Source: Trueperaceae bacterium
GTDB taxonomy: Bacteria > Deinococcota > Deinococci > Deinococcales > Trueperaceae
Reading direction: 5' to 3'
Length of the DNA stretch: 14,181 nucleotides
NCBI GenBank assembly: GCA_007130355.1
Contig: SLSQ01000253.1
Location: forward strand, 1-14,181
A program made the position numbers and the translations under genes. Below the pieces are notes generated by a model, which did no database searches, was not told the DNA's origin, and saw only the letters and a program-made list of their open reading frames with translations. Positions 1 to 5,729 of this stretch are shown here, in pieces (within the stretch, counting starts at the first letter, position 1; every line of letters begins with the position of its first letter).

Positions 1-788
1 TCCGCGCGGCCAAGGCCGCCGGCCGCACCACCTTCCTGCTGGCGTCGCAGGACGGCGAGTTCCTGGGCGCCTCGCCCGAACGGGTCGAAGCGTTCCAGAA
101 GCTGGGCTTGCGGATGCTGATCCCCGCCTACAACCGCGACAACCTGCTCTGCGGCGGCGTGCTCGAGCACACCGACGCCGGCCTCTCCGCCCTCGGTCGG
201 CACGTGGTCGAGGAGTGCGACCGCGTCGGCGTGGTGCTGGACCTGTCGCACGTGTCGCGCCGGTCGGCGTTCGACATCCTCGAGGCGAGCGCGAACCCGG
301 TCGTCTACAGCCACGCGAACCCGCGCGGCGTGGTCGACAACGCCCGCAACATCGACGACGCGCAGATCAAGGCCGTCGCCGATAAGGGCGGCGTGATCGG
401 GACCGTGAACTGGGGCCCGCTGATCTTCAAGAAGGGCATGACCGCCCGGCCGACCGTGCACGACTACCTGGATCACGTCGACTACCTCGCCGACCTGCTC
501 GGCGGCACCAAGGCGATCGGGATCGGTACCGACTTCAGCCTCGGCTCCTATCCGCCCCACTCGCACGACCGGCACGGACCGCACTACAAGACGGTCATGA
601 CCGAGATGAACGAGTACGTCACCACCTACTGGCGCGCGCCGGAACGGTTCGCCGAAGGGTTCTCGAGCTACCCGGAGATCGTCCGCGTCGCCGAACTGCT
701 GAAGGAGCGCGGCTACGGCGACGAGGACGTCGCCGGCATTCTCGGCGAGAACTTCCTGCGCGTCTTCGAGACCGTCTGGGGCGCCTGA
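1..788 (+). CDS. Peptidase M19 (renal dipeptidase-like) family protein, 5' truncated by window edge
   Basis: The reading frame is open from base 3 to the TGA at 786-788, so at least 261 C-terminal residues are present and the N-terminus lies outside the window. Clear M19 landmarks follow in order: DLSHVS, then 21 residues on SHANP (the two His of the second metal site in human renal dipeptidase), ARNIDD containing the conserved substrate-contact Arg, and GTDFSLG in place of the usual GxDFDG. The position of the metal-bridging Glu (IEGG in canonical enzymes) reads SQDGE, so it is Gln. The substrate-contact His of the LTH motif is Tyr (PAYNRDN). Canonical M19 enzymes are dinuclear zinc dipeptidases. 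With the bridging Glu lost, normal dipeptidase activity is doubtful. A close paralog lies at 1197-2204, separated by a tautomerase-like gene. Family assignment is firm; function is not. Confidence 0.9.
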   Translation, partial: RAAKAAGRTTFLLASQDGEFLGASPERVEAFQKLGLRMLIPAYNRDNLLCGGVLEHTDAGLSALGRHVVEECDRVGVVLDLSHVSRRSAFDILEASANPVVYSHANPRGVVDNARNIDDAQIKAVADKGGVIGTVNWGPLIFKKGMTARPTVHDYLDHVDYLADLLGGTKAIGIGTDFSLGSYPPHSHDRHGPHYKTVMTEMNEYVTTYWRAPERFAEGFSSYPEIVRVAELLKERGYGDEDVAGILGENFLRVFETVWGA

Positions 789-803
789 ACCCCGACCTTC
801 CAC

Positions 804-825
804 CCCGTCCCCGGCCGGGGACGGG
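804..825 (+). promoter_or_regulatory. Perfect 22-bp palindrome (hairpin) between the M19 gene and the tautomerase gene
   Basis: CCCGTCCCCGG is followed directly by its exact reverse complement CCGGGGACGGG. As RNA it would form a 9-bp GC stem with a GGCC loop. It lies 16 bases after the M19 stop codon and 18 bases before the next ATG, and has no T-run. It may be a leaky terminator, an mRNA 3'-end stabiliser or a protein-binding palindrome. The role is inferred; only the symmetry is seen. Confidence 0.6.
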
Positions 826-843
826 ACCGAACGGGAGCACGAC

Positions 844-1074
844 ATGGCCATCGTCCGAGTCGAGATCTTCAAGCGCGACCAAGAGACGCGCGACCGCATC
901 ATCAAGGGCATCACCGACGTGCTGATCGCCAACGGCGCCAAGTCGGAGGGCACCGAGGTGATCCTCTACGAACTCGAGCCCGAGGTGTGGGGCAAGGGCG
1001 GCGAGACGTTCGCCAAGCGCATCGCCGACCGCAAAGCGCAGGAGGCGGGCGGCGGAGGCGACGGCGCCTCGTGA
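844..1074 (+). CDS. 4-oxalocrotonate tautomerase-fold protein with Ala replacing catalytic Pro-1
   Basis: A 76-residue protein whose first ~60 residues match the 4-oxalocrotonate tautomerase (4-OT) family: a beta strand AIVRVEI, a helix with RDRIIKGITDVL, a second strand VILYEL, and the hairpin WGKGGE. Members usually start Met-Pro, and the N-terminal Pro exposed after Met removal is the catalytic base. Here the codon after ATG is GCC, Ala. An Arg near residue 10 (mature numbering) could match Arg-11 of 4-OT. Arg-39 is replaced by Glu, and Phe-50 by Trp, which is common in WGxGG subfamilies. A Gly-rich tail (QEAGGGGDGAS) follows the domain. The start is set by CGGGAG at 832-837. The gene lies between two M19-like paralogs. 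It may have altered amine chemistry or be non-catalytic. The paralog at 7698-7907 shares the Ala. Confidence 0.88.
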   Translation: MAIVRVEIFKRDQETRDRIIKGITDVLIANGAKSEGTEVILYELEPEVWGKGGETFAKRIADRKAQEAGGGGDGAS

Positions 1075-1102
1075 GCGCTGCACCGCCCGCACCTGCGGCG
1101 GG

Positions 1103-1148
1103 CGACGGGACGGGCGCCGGGCATCCGCTGCCGGCGCCCGTCCCGTCG
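1103..1148 (+). promoter_or_regulatory. 18-bp perfect stem-loop between tautomerase and second M19 gene
   Basis: Bases 1103-1120 and 1131-1148 are exact reverse complements, with a 10-base loop at 1121-1130. A smaller 6-bp hairpin (GCCCGC/GCGGGC, 1085-1090 and 1098-1103) abuts it. No T-run follows. The position, after the tautomerase stop and before the likely ATG of the next gene, suggests partial termination or mRNA processing inside the operon. If the downstream gene instead starts at GTG 1071, the hairpin would lie in its 5' coding end. Confidence 0.65.
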
Positions 1149-1196
1149 GAGGCCGAGCGCACGAACCGCGGCACGCACGGCCTGCTGGACGGACCG

Positions 1197-2204
1197 ATGC
1201 CGTTCCCGGTGATCGACGCCTGCGTGCAGATCTGGAACGACGCCGACTTCGCGGCCGCGCACCGGCACGGCGTCGCCTGCTACGCCGTCACCACCTGGTG
1301 GCCGCGCGTTCCGTTCGAGGAGGCGCTGCACGCGATGCGCGTGTGGCGCCGCCGGCTCGCCGAAGCCCCGAACCTGGACCTCGCCGGCGCGGCGGAGGAC
1401 GTGCGCCGCGCTTGGCGCGAGGGCCGCGCCACCGTGATGCTGGCTTCGCAGGACGGCGAGATCCTGGGCGACGACCCGGAACGGCTCGAGCTCCTGCACG
1501 CGCTGGGCCTGCGCATGATGATCCCGGCGTACAACCGCAACAACCGCCTCTGCGGCGGGGCGCTCGACACGAACGATCCGGGCTTCTCCGGACTGGGCCG
1601 CACCGCGATCGAGGTGGCGAACCGGGTCGGCGTGCTGCTCGACGGCACGCACCTCGGCCCCCGCTCGGCGCGCGAGCTGGTCGACCGGTCCGCCGAGCCG
1701 GTCGTCTTCAGCCACTCGAACCCGGCCGCCGTAGTGCCCAACCCGCGCAACGTGCCGGACGCCACGATCCGGGCCGTGGCGGAGCGGGACGGCGTGGTGT
1801 GCCTGGTGAACTGGGGGCCGCTCGTGTACCGCGCCGGGTCGCGCCGTCGCCCGACCCTGGCCGAGTTCCTCGACCTGATCGACCACGTCGCCGACCGGAC
1901 CGGTGGTACGCGGGCGATCGGGCTCGGCACCGACTTCAGCCTCGGTTCGTACCCGATCAAGGGTCGCGACCGCTGGGGCGCGCACTACGCGCCCGCCCGC
2001 GGCGAGCACGACACGGTCGTGACCACCTGGCCGCGCGCGCCGGAACGGTTCGTCGAGGGGTTCGACGACTATGCGCAGCTGCCCGACGTGGTCCGCGGCC
2101 TGCGGGAGCGGGGATACGACGACGCGGACGTCGCCGGCATGCTCGGCGGCAACCTCATGCGCGTCTGGGACCGGGTCGCGGCCGCCGCTGCCGGGAGGAA
2201 CTGA
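1197..2204 (+). CDS. Second peptidase M19-like protein, metal-site residues altered
   Basis: A 335-residue protein, a normal length for M19, clearly homologous to the partial protein at 1-788 over the shared part. The N-terminal strand VIDACVQ aligns with the canonical VIDGHxD metal motif, so the His and Asp are replaced by Cys-9 and Gln-11. The bridging Glu is Gln-85 (LASQDGE) and the LTH His is Tyr-112. His-152, His-173 (SHSNP), Arg-184 (PRNVPD) and Asp-246 (GTDFSLG) are kept. Three of the usual zinc ligands are therefore missing, while the fold signature and substrate-side Arg remain. The start is uncertain. ATG 1197 follows an 18-bp hairpin and has only a weak ribosome site. GTG 1071 overlaps the tautomerase stop (GTGA) with GGAGG at 1054-1058, but would add a low-complexity Pro/Ala leader. 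The next gene begins 1 base after this stop. Confidence 0.9.
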   Translation: MPFPVIDACVQIWNDADFAAAHRHGVACYAVTTWWPRVPFEEALHAMRVWRRRLAEAPNLDLAGAAEDVRRAWREGRATVMLASQDGEILGDDPERLELLHALGLRMMIPAYNRNNRLCGGALDTNDPGFSGLGRTAIEVANRVGVLLDGTHLGPRSARELVDRSAEPVVFSHSNPAAVVPNPRNVPDATIRAVAERDGVVCLVNWGPLVYRAGSRRRPTLAEFLDLIDHVADRTGGTRAIGLGTDFSLGSYPIKGRDRWGAHYAPARGEHDTVVTTWPRAPERFVEGFDDYAQLPDVVRGLRERGYDDADVAGMLGGNLMRVWDRVAAAAAGRN

Positions 2205-2205
2205 G

Positions 2206-2745
2206 ATGCCGTACCTGGAGTACGTCCCCGAGAACGTCGGGATTTCGGCCGTCTACGGGCGCGATCCGGAGGTGTGGGATCCGTTCCTCGCGTTCACCCA
2301 TGCGCTGATGCGCGGTCCCTCTCCGCTCTCGTTCGGCCAGCGCGAACTGATCGCGGCGTACGTCAGCGCCGTGAACGGCTGCGCCTACTGCTTCGGGGCG
2401 CACGGCGCGGCCGCCGAAGCGTTCGGCGTGCCGGTCTCGGTGATCGAGACGGCGGCGACCGATCTGGACGCCGCCGAGCTGCCGGACGAGGAGCGCGAGC
2501 TGCTGCGCTTCCTGCACAAGGTCGTGAAGGACGCCCCACGGATCGTGCAGGAGGACGTCGATCGCGTCAAGGCCGCCGGTTGGGGCGAGACGGCCCTGAA
2601 CCACGCGATCGGGATCGCTACGCGCTACGCGATGGTGAACATGATGGCGCAGGCGCACGGGATCGTGGTCGACGCCGAGGACCTGAAGGAGGCGGGCCGG
2701 CGCATGGCCGACCCGCGTTGGAGCGCCGCGCCGAAGCGCGGCTGA
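2206..2745 (+). CDS. AhpD-like / carboxymuconolactone decarboxylase family (peroxidase-related) protein
   Basis: A 179-residue all-helical protein with the AhpD-type redox motif NGCAYCFGAHG: Cys-59, Cys-62 and His-66 in CxxCxxxH spacing. This places it with the 'uncharacterised peroxidase-related enzyme' branch of the carboxymuconolactone decarboxylase superfamily. Known AhpD-like proteins use the CxxC pair as a thiol-dependent peroxidase or disulfide reductase. The true substrate here is unknown. The ATG sits 1 base after the M19 stop and has an excellent ribosome site (GGGAGGAA, 2193-2200), so it is translationally linked to the M19 gene. It ends the plus-strand string and faces the dehydrogenase gene across a 40-base gap. 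Plausible jobs are redox protection or a C-S/C-C step in the same pathway; neither is shown. Confidence 0.9.
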   Translation: MPYLEYVPENVGISAVYGRDPEVWDPFLAFTHALMRGPSPLSFGQRELIAAYVSAVNGCAYCFGAHGAAAEAFGVPVSVIETAATDLDAAELPDEERELLRFLHKVVKDAPRIVQEDVDRVKAAGWGETALNHAIGIATRYAMVNMMAQAHGIVVDAEDLKEAGRRMADPRWSAAPKRG

Positions 2746-2771
2746 ACGGGCGTGGCGCTCGGCCGCTGGGG

Positions 2772-2785
2772 CCGTCGGGAGACGG
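2772..2785. terminator. Weak hairpin in convergent gap
   Basis: CCGTC-GGGA-GACGG forms a 5-bp stem with a 4-base loop, nested inside a longer inverted repeat (GGCGCTCGG near 2753 and CCGAGCGCC near 2793). It sits between two convergent genes, where a bidirectional terminator is expected. There is no U-tract on either strand, so termination is inferred from position only. Confidence 0.3.
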
Positions 2786-3739
2786 TCAGTAGCCGAGCGC
2801 CGCGTGCCGCATCGTGCCGACCAGAGCCTCGCCGCGCATGCGGCGGCGCAGGTTCGCCGAGAACTCCTCGATCACGCGGTCGCGGATCTCGGGGGTGCGG
2901 TACGAGGCGTGCGGGCTGGCGAACAGGTTCGGGGCCGTCCAGAGCGGGCTGTTCTCGGGCAGCGGCTCCTCGTCGTAGGCGTCCAGGCAGGCGCCGGCGA
3001 TCGTGCCGGAGCGGAGCGCCTCGAGGAGCGCGTCGTCGTCGATCAACGAGCCACGGGCGACGTTGATCAGGTAGGCGCCCTCCTTCATCAGGGCGAACCG
3101 GCGCGCGTCGAACATGCCGCGCGTCTCCGGCGTCGCCGGCGCGCAGAGCACCACGTGGTCCGCCTCCGGCAGGACCTCGTCGACCTGGGCCGGGGTGCGC
3201 ATGAGGTCGACGGACGGGTGTTCGGCGCCGTCGCGCTTGATGCCGATCGTGCGCATCCCGAAGGCGCGGCAGAGGCCGGCGACGCGTCGGCCGATCGAGC
3301 CGACCCCCACGATCAGCACCGTCTTGCCGCGCAGCTCCTGGTGCATCGGCGGCTCCCAGGAGCGGCGCGCCTGCGCGTCCATCAGGTGCGGCACGTGCTT
3401 CGCGTGGTGCAGCATGGCGGTCAGCACGAACTCGGCGATCGGGATGCTCATCACGTCCATCGAGCGGGTGACGACGATGCCGCGCCGTTCGACCTCGGGC
3501 ACCATCACCCAGTCGAAGCCGGCGGAGCCGGTGTGGATCCATTCGATCCCCTGCGCGGCCTGAAGCAGGTCGTCCAGCTGGGGCTTCTTGAGGCCGGCGA
3601 AGAGCATCGCGTTCGCGTCCCGCACCGTGTCGGACCACGGGGGCCCGCCGGGGAGACGTTCGAAGCGGACGTTCGGGAAGGCGGCGCGGAGCTGCTCCAT
3701 CCGCTCCGGTTCGTAGGTGTGGGCGACCAGGACGTGCAT
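2786..3739 (-). CDS. D-2-hydroxyacid dehydrogenase (NAD(P)-dependent)
   Basis: A 317-residue protein of the D-isomer-specific 2-hydroxyacid dehydrogenase family, which interconverts 2-keto acids and D-2-hydroxy acids. The Rossmann motif GVGSIG is at residues 145-150. The catalytic triad is visible: Arg-229 (NVARGSLID), a Glu at 257/258 (YDEEPLP) and His-277 (SPHASYRTPE). The N-terminal substrate domain has TGSAGFDWV and the VTRSMDVMSIPIAEFVL hinge typical of this branch. It starts 19 bases after the DppC-like gene, with a purine-rich GCGAGGAA ribosome site, so it is probably the last gene of the transporter operon. That context suggests its keto- or hydroxy-acid substrate derives from the imported compound. 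No feature identifies the exact substrate. Confidence 0.93.
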   Translation of the reverse strand: MHVLVAHTYEPERMEQLRAAFPNVRFERLPGGPPWSDTVRDANAMLFAGLKKPQLDDLLQAAQGIEWIHTGSAGFDWVMVPEVERRGIVVTRSMDVMSIPIAEFVLTAMLHHAKHVPHLMDAQARRSWEPPMHQELRGKTVLIVGVGSIGRRVAGLCRAFGMRTIGIKRDGAEHPSVDLMRTPAQVDEVLPEADHVVLCAPATPETRGMFDARRFALMKEGAYLINVARGSLIDDDALLEALRSGTIAGACLDAYDEEPLPENSPLWTAPNLFASPHASYRTPEIRDRVIEEFSANLRRRMRGEALVGTMRHAALGY

Positions 3740-3758
3740 CGGTTCCTCGCTTCCGGGT

Positions 3759-4691
3759 TCAGTCGCCGCTGGACCGCAGGCGCGGGTCCAGGGCGTCGCG
3801 GATCACGTCCCCGAGCGTGTTGAACGCCATCACGCTGAGCAGGATCATGATGCCGGGGTAGACGGCGAGCTGGGGTGCGGACCACATGTAGAACTGCGAG
3901 GCGGTCAGCATGTTGCCCCAGGAAGGGGTGGGCGGGGAGATGCCGAGGCCCAGGAAGCTGAGGCCGGCCTCGACCAGCATGACGTTGCCCACGCCGATCG
4001 AGGTGGCCACGATCAGCGACGGCATCGCCTGCGGCAGCAGGTGCGTGAACATGATCCGCAGGTGCCCGGCGCCGAGCGCCTGGGCGGCGGTCGTGAACTC
4101 CATCTCCTTGACGCGGAGGACCTCGCCGCGCAGCAGGCGGGCAGGACCCATCCAGCGGGTCAGCGACAGGGCCAGGATCAGGACGGTGATCGTCGAACCG
4201 AAGAGGGCGACCACGGCGAGCAGCAGGAAGAAGACCGGGATGCTGAGGATCCCGTCGGTGAAGCGCATGATCACGCGGTCGACGAGGCCGCCGAAGTAGC
4301 CGGCCAGCACGCCGAGCAGCCCGCCGATCACGACGGTGAGGACGGCGGCGGTGAGGCCGACCAGGATCGAGACCCGTCCCCCGGCGATCAGCCGGGCGAG
4401 CACGTCGCGTCCGTTCTCGTCGGTGCCGAGCAGGTGCTCGGAGCTCGGCGGGGCGAAGGTGTTCGACACGTCGATGCGGGTGGGGGAGGGGAGCGGCAGC
4501 AGCGGCGCGGCCACGATCGTGACGGTCGCCAGGATCAGCCAGATGGCGCCGAACAAGGCGAGCTTGTTCTTCCACAGGCGGATCAGGAAGACCTGCGTCA
4601 GGGTCCGGCGGGCGCGGCGGGGTCGGGCGCCGTCCGGCACCGCCGTCGCACCCTCGGTCGCGGGTTCGGGGGGGCGTACGGGGTCGCTCAT
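3759..4691 (-). CDS. Peptide/nickel-type ABC transporter permease, DppC-like
   Basis: A 310-residue inner-membrane permease of the oligopeptide/dipeptide importer family. A ~30-residue charged cytoplasmic N-tail is followed by the first helix (LALFGAIWLILATVTIVAAPLL), then the family signature HLLGTDENGRDVLARLIAGGRVSI. Further helices follow, and an EAA-type coupling loop around TTAAQALGAGHLRIMFTHLLPQA contacts the ATPase. The C-terminus has AGLSFLGLGISPPTPSWGNML and DALDPRLR, both typical of DppC/OppC. Its ATG overlaps the DppB-like stop by 4 bases (ATGA), indicating coupled translation. It forms the second half of the membrane channel with the DppB-like protein. No cognate ATPase gene is in the window. 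Confidence 0.94.
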   Translation of the reverse strand: MSDPVRPPEPATEGATAVPDGARPRRARRTLTQVFLIRLWKNKLALFGAIWLILATVTIVAAPLLPLPSPTRIDVSNTFAPPSSEHLLGTDENGRDVLARLIAGGRVSILVGLTAAVLTVVIGGLLGVLAGYFGGLVDRVIMRFTDGILSIPVFFLLLAVVALFGSTITVLILALSLTRWMGPARLLRGEVLRVKEMEFTTAAQALGAGHLRIMFTHLLPQAMPSLIVATSIGVGNVMLVEAGLSFLGLGISPPTPSWGNMLTASQFYMWSAPQLAVYPGIMILLSVMAFNTLGDVIRDALDPRLRSSGD

Positions 4692-5635
4692 TCGTACCGG
4701 ATCCTCGGGTCGATCAGGCCGTAGGTCACGTCGATGATCAGGTTGCTGGCGATGACCGCCACGCTCACGAAGATGGTGGTGCCCAGGATCACGGTCGCGT
4801 CGCGGCCGACCGCCGCGTTCACCGCCATCGAACCGATGCCGGGCCAGCTGAACAGCGACTCGATGATCGCCGAGCCGCCGATCAGGCGGGGCAGCGAAAG
4901 ACCGAGGATCGTCAACACCGGGATCAGGGCGTTCTTCATGATGTGCTTGCCGTGCACCGCGCTCTCCGCCAGGCCCTTGCTGCGGGCCGAGCGGACGTAG
5001 TCCTGGTGGATCACCTCGAGCCAGGAGCTGCGCGTGTAGCGCATGATCTCGGCGGTGGTCGAGGTGGCCAGCACCACCGCGGGCAGGACCAGGTACGAGA
5101 GCCGGTCCAGGACCGAGAACGGCTGGCCGATCGTCTGCATCCCCGAGCCCGGCAGCCAGCCGAGCTGCACCGAGAAGAGGATGATCAGCAGGATTCCCAG
5201 CCAGAAGTTCGGCATCGCCAGGCCCACCACGCTCAGGAAGCTGAGCGCCTGATCGAGGGGCGAGTTCGGCCAGCGGGCGGCGATGACGCCGGCGGGGATG
5301 CCGATCACGACCGTGATGAGAAGGGCGGTGAAGCCGAGGAGCAGGGTGGCGGGCAGGCGGTCGAGGATCATCGGCAGCACCGGCCGGCCGTACACCAGGC
5401 TGAAGCCCAGGTCGCCGCGGACGACGTTCGCCATCCAGAGGCCGTACTGCTCGATCGGGGGTCGGTCCAAGCCGAACCGTCGTTCGACGGTGGCGACCAC
5501 CTCGGGGGAGAGGGTCGGGTCGGCCAGGATGCTGAGCTGGCCCGGGGCCGCTTTGATCAGGAAGAAGGTCGTCGTCATCACCAGGAAGAGGACGACGACG
5601 CTGACGAAGATCTGCTTGGTCAAATATTCGAGCAT
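4688..5635 (-). CDS. Peptide/nickel-type ABC transporter permease, DppB-like
   Basis: A 315-residue membrane protein with about six helices. The N-terminal helix (IFVSVVVLFLVMTTTFFLI) is followed by a periplasmic section with the family pattern RFGLDRPPIEQYGLWMANVVRGDLG. The cytoplasmic coupling loop is DYVRSARSKGLAESAVHGKHIMKNALIPVLT, and the C-terminus has IIESLFSWPGIG and LIDPRIRYE. These are standard DppB/OppB landmarks. The start ATG has GAGGAG upstream, somewhat far at about 12 bases. It lies 94 bases after the binding-protein gene, across a strong hairpin, which may set permease level below binding-protein level. It pairs with the DppC-like protein at 3759-4691. Confidence 0.94.
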   Translation of the reverse strand: MLEYLTKQIFVSVVVLFLVMTTTFFLIKAAPGQLSILADPTLSPEVVATVERRFGLDRPPIEQYGLWMANVVRGDLGFSLVYGRPVLPMILDRLPATLLLGFTALLITVVIGIPAGVIAARWPNSPLDQALSFLSVVGLAMPNFWLGILLIILFSVQLGWLPGSGMQTIGQPFSVLDRLSYLVLPAVVLATSTTAEIMRYTRSSWLEVIHQDYVRSARSKGLAESAVHGKHIMKNALIPVLTILGLSLPRLIGGSAIIESLFSWPGIGSMAVNAAVGRDATVILGTTIFVSVAVIASNLIIDVTYGLIDPRIRYE

Positions 5636-5678
5636 CGAGCGGAGGGACTCCTCGCGGTCGGGGGACGTTCGGTCGGGG

Positions 5679-5716
5679 CCGTTCGGGCCCGGACGCGTCG
5701 GTCCGGGCCCGAACGG
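5679..5716 (-). promoter_or_regulatory. 16-bp perfect stem-loop between binding-protein and permease genes
   Basis: Bases 5679-5694 and 5701-5716 are exact reverse complements with a 6-base loop. The hairpin starts 13 bases after the binding-protein stop codon. It has no T-run. Hairpins here in other binding-protein transporter operons protect the upstream mRNA or attenuate read-through so that the binding protein outnumbers the permeases. That role is inferred by analogy. Confidence 0.65.
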
Positions 5717-5729
5717 AGGTGCGGGTCGT

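Noticed and set aside
619..1092. Minus-strand open frames opposite the M19 and tautomerase genes
   Set aside because: Arg/Ala/Gly-rich shadow translations of GC-rich coding DNA with no domain signature.
1071..1196. GTG 1071 as the start of the second M19-like protein (GTGA overlap with the tautomerase stop)
   Set aside because: Not excluded, but it would make an 18-bp perfect hairpin coding and add a low-complexity Pro/Ala leader unlike M19 N-termini. Kept as the alternative start.
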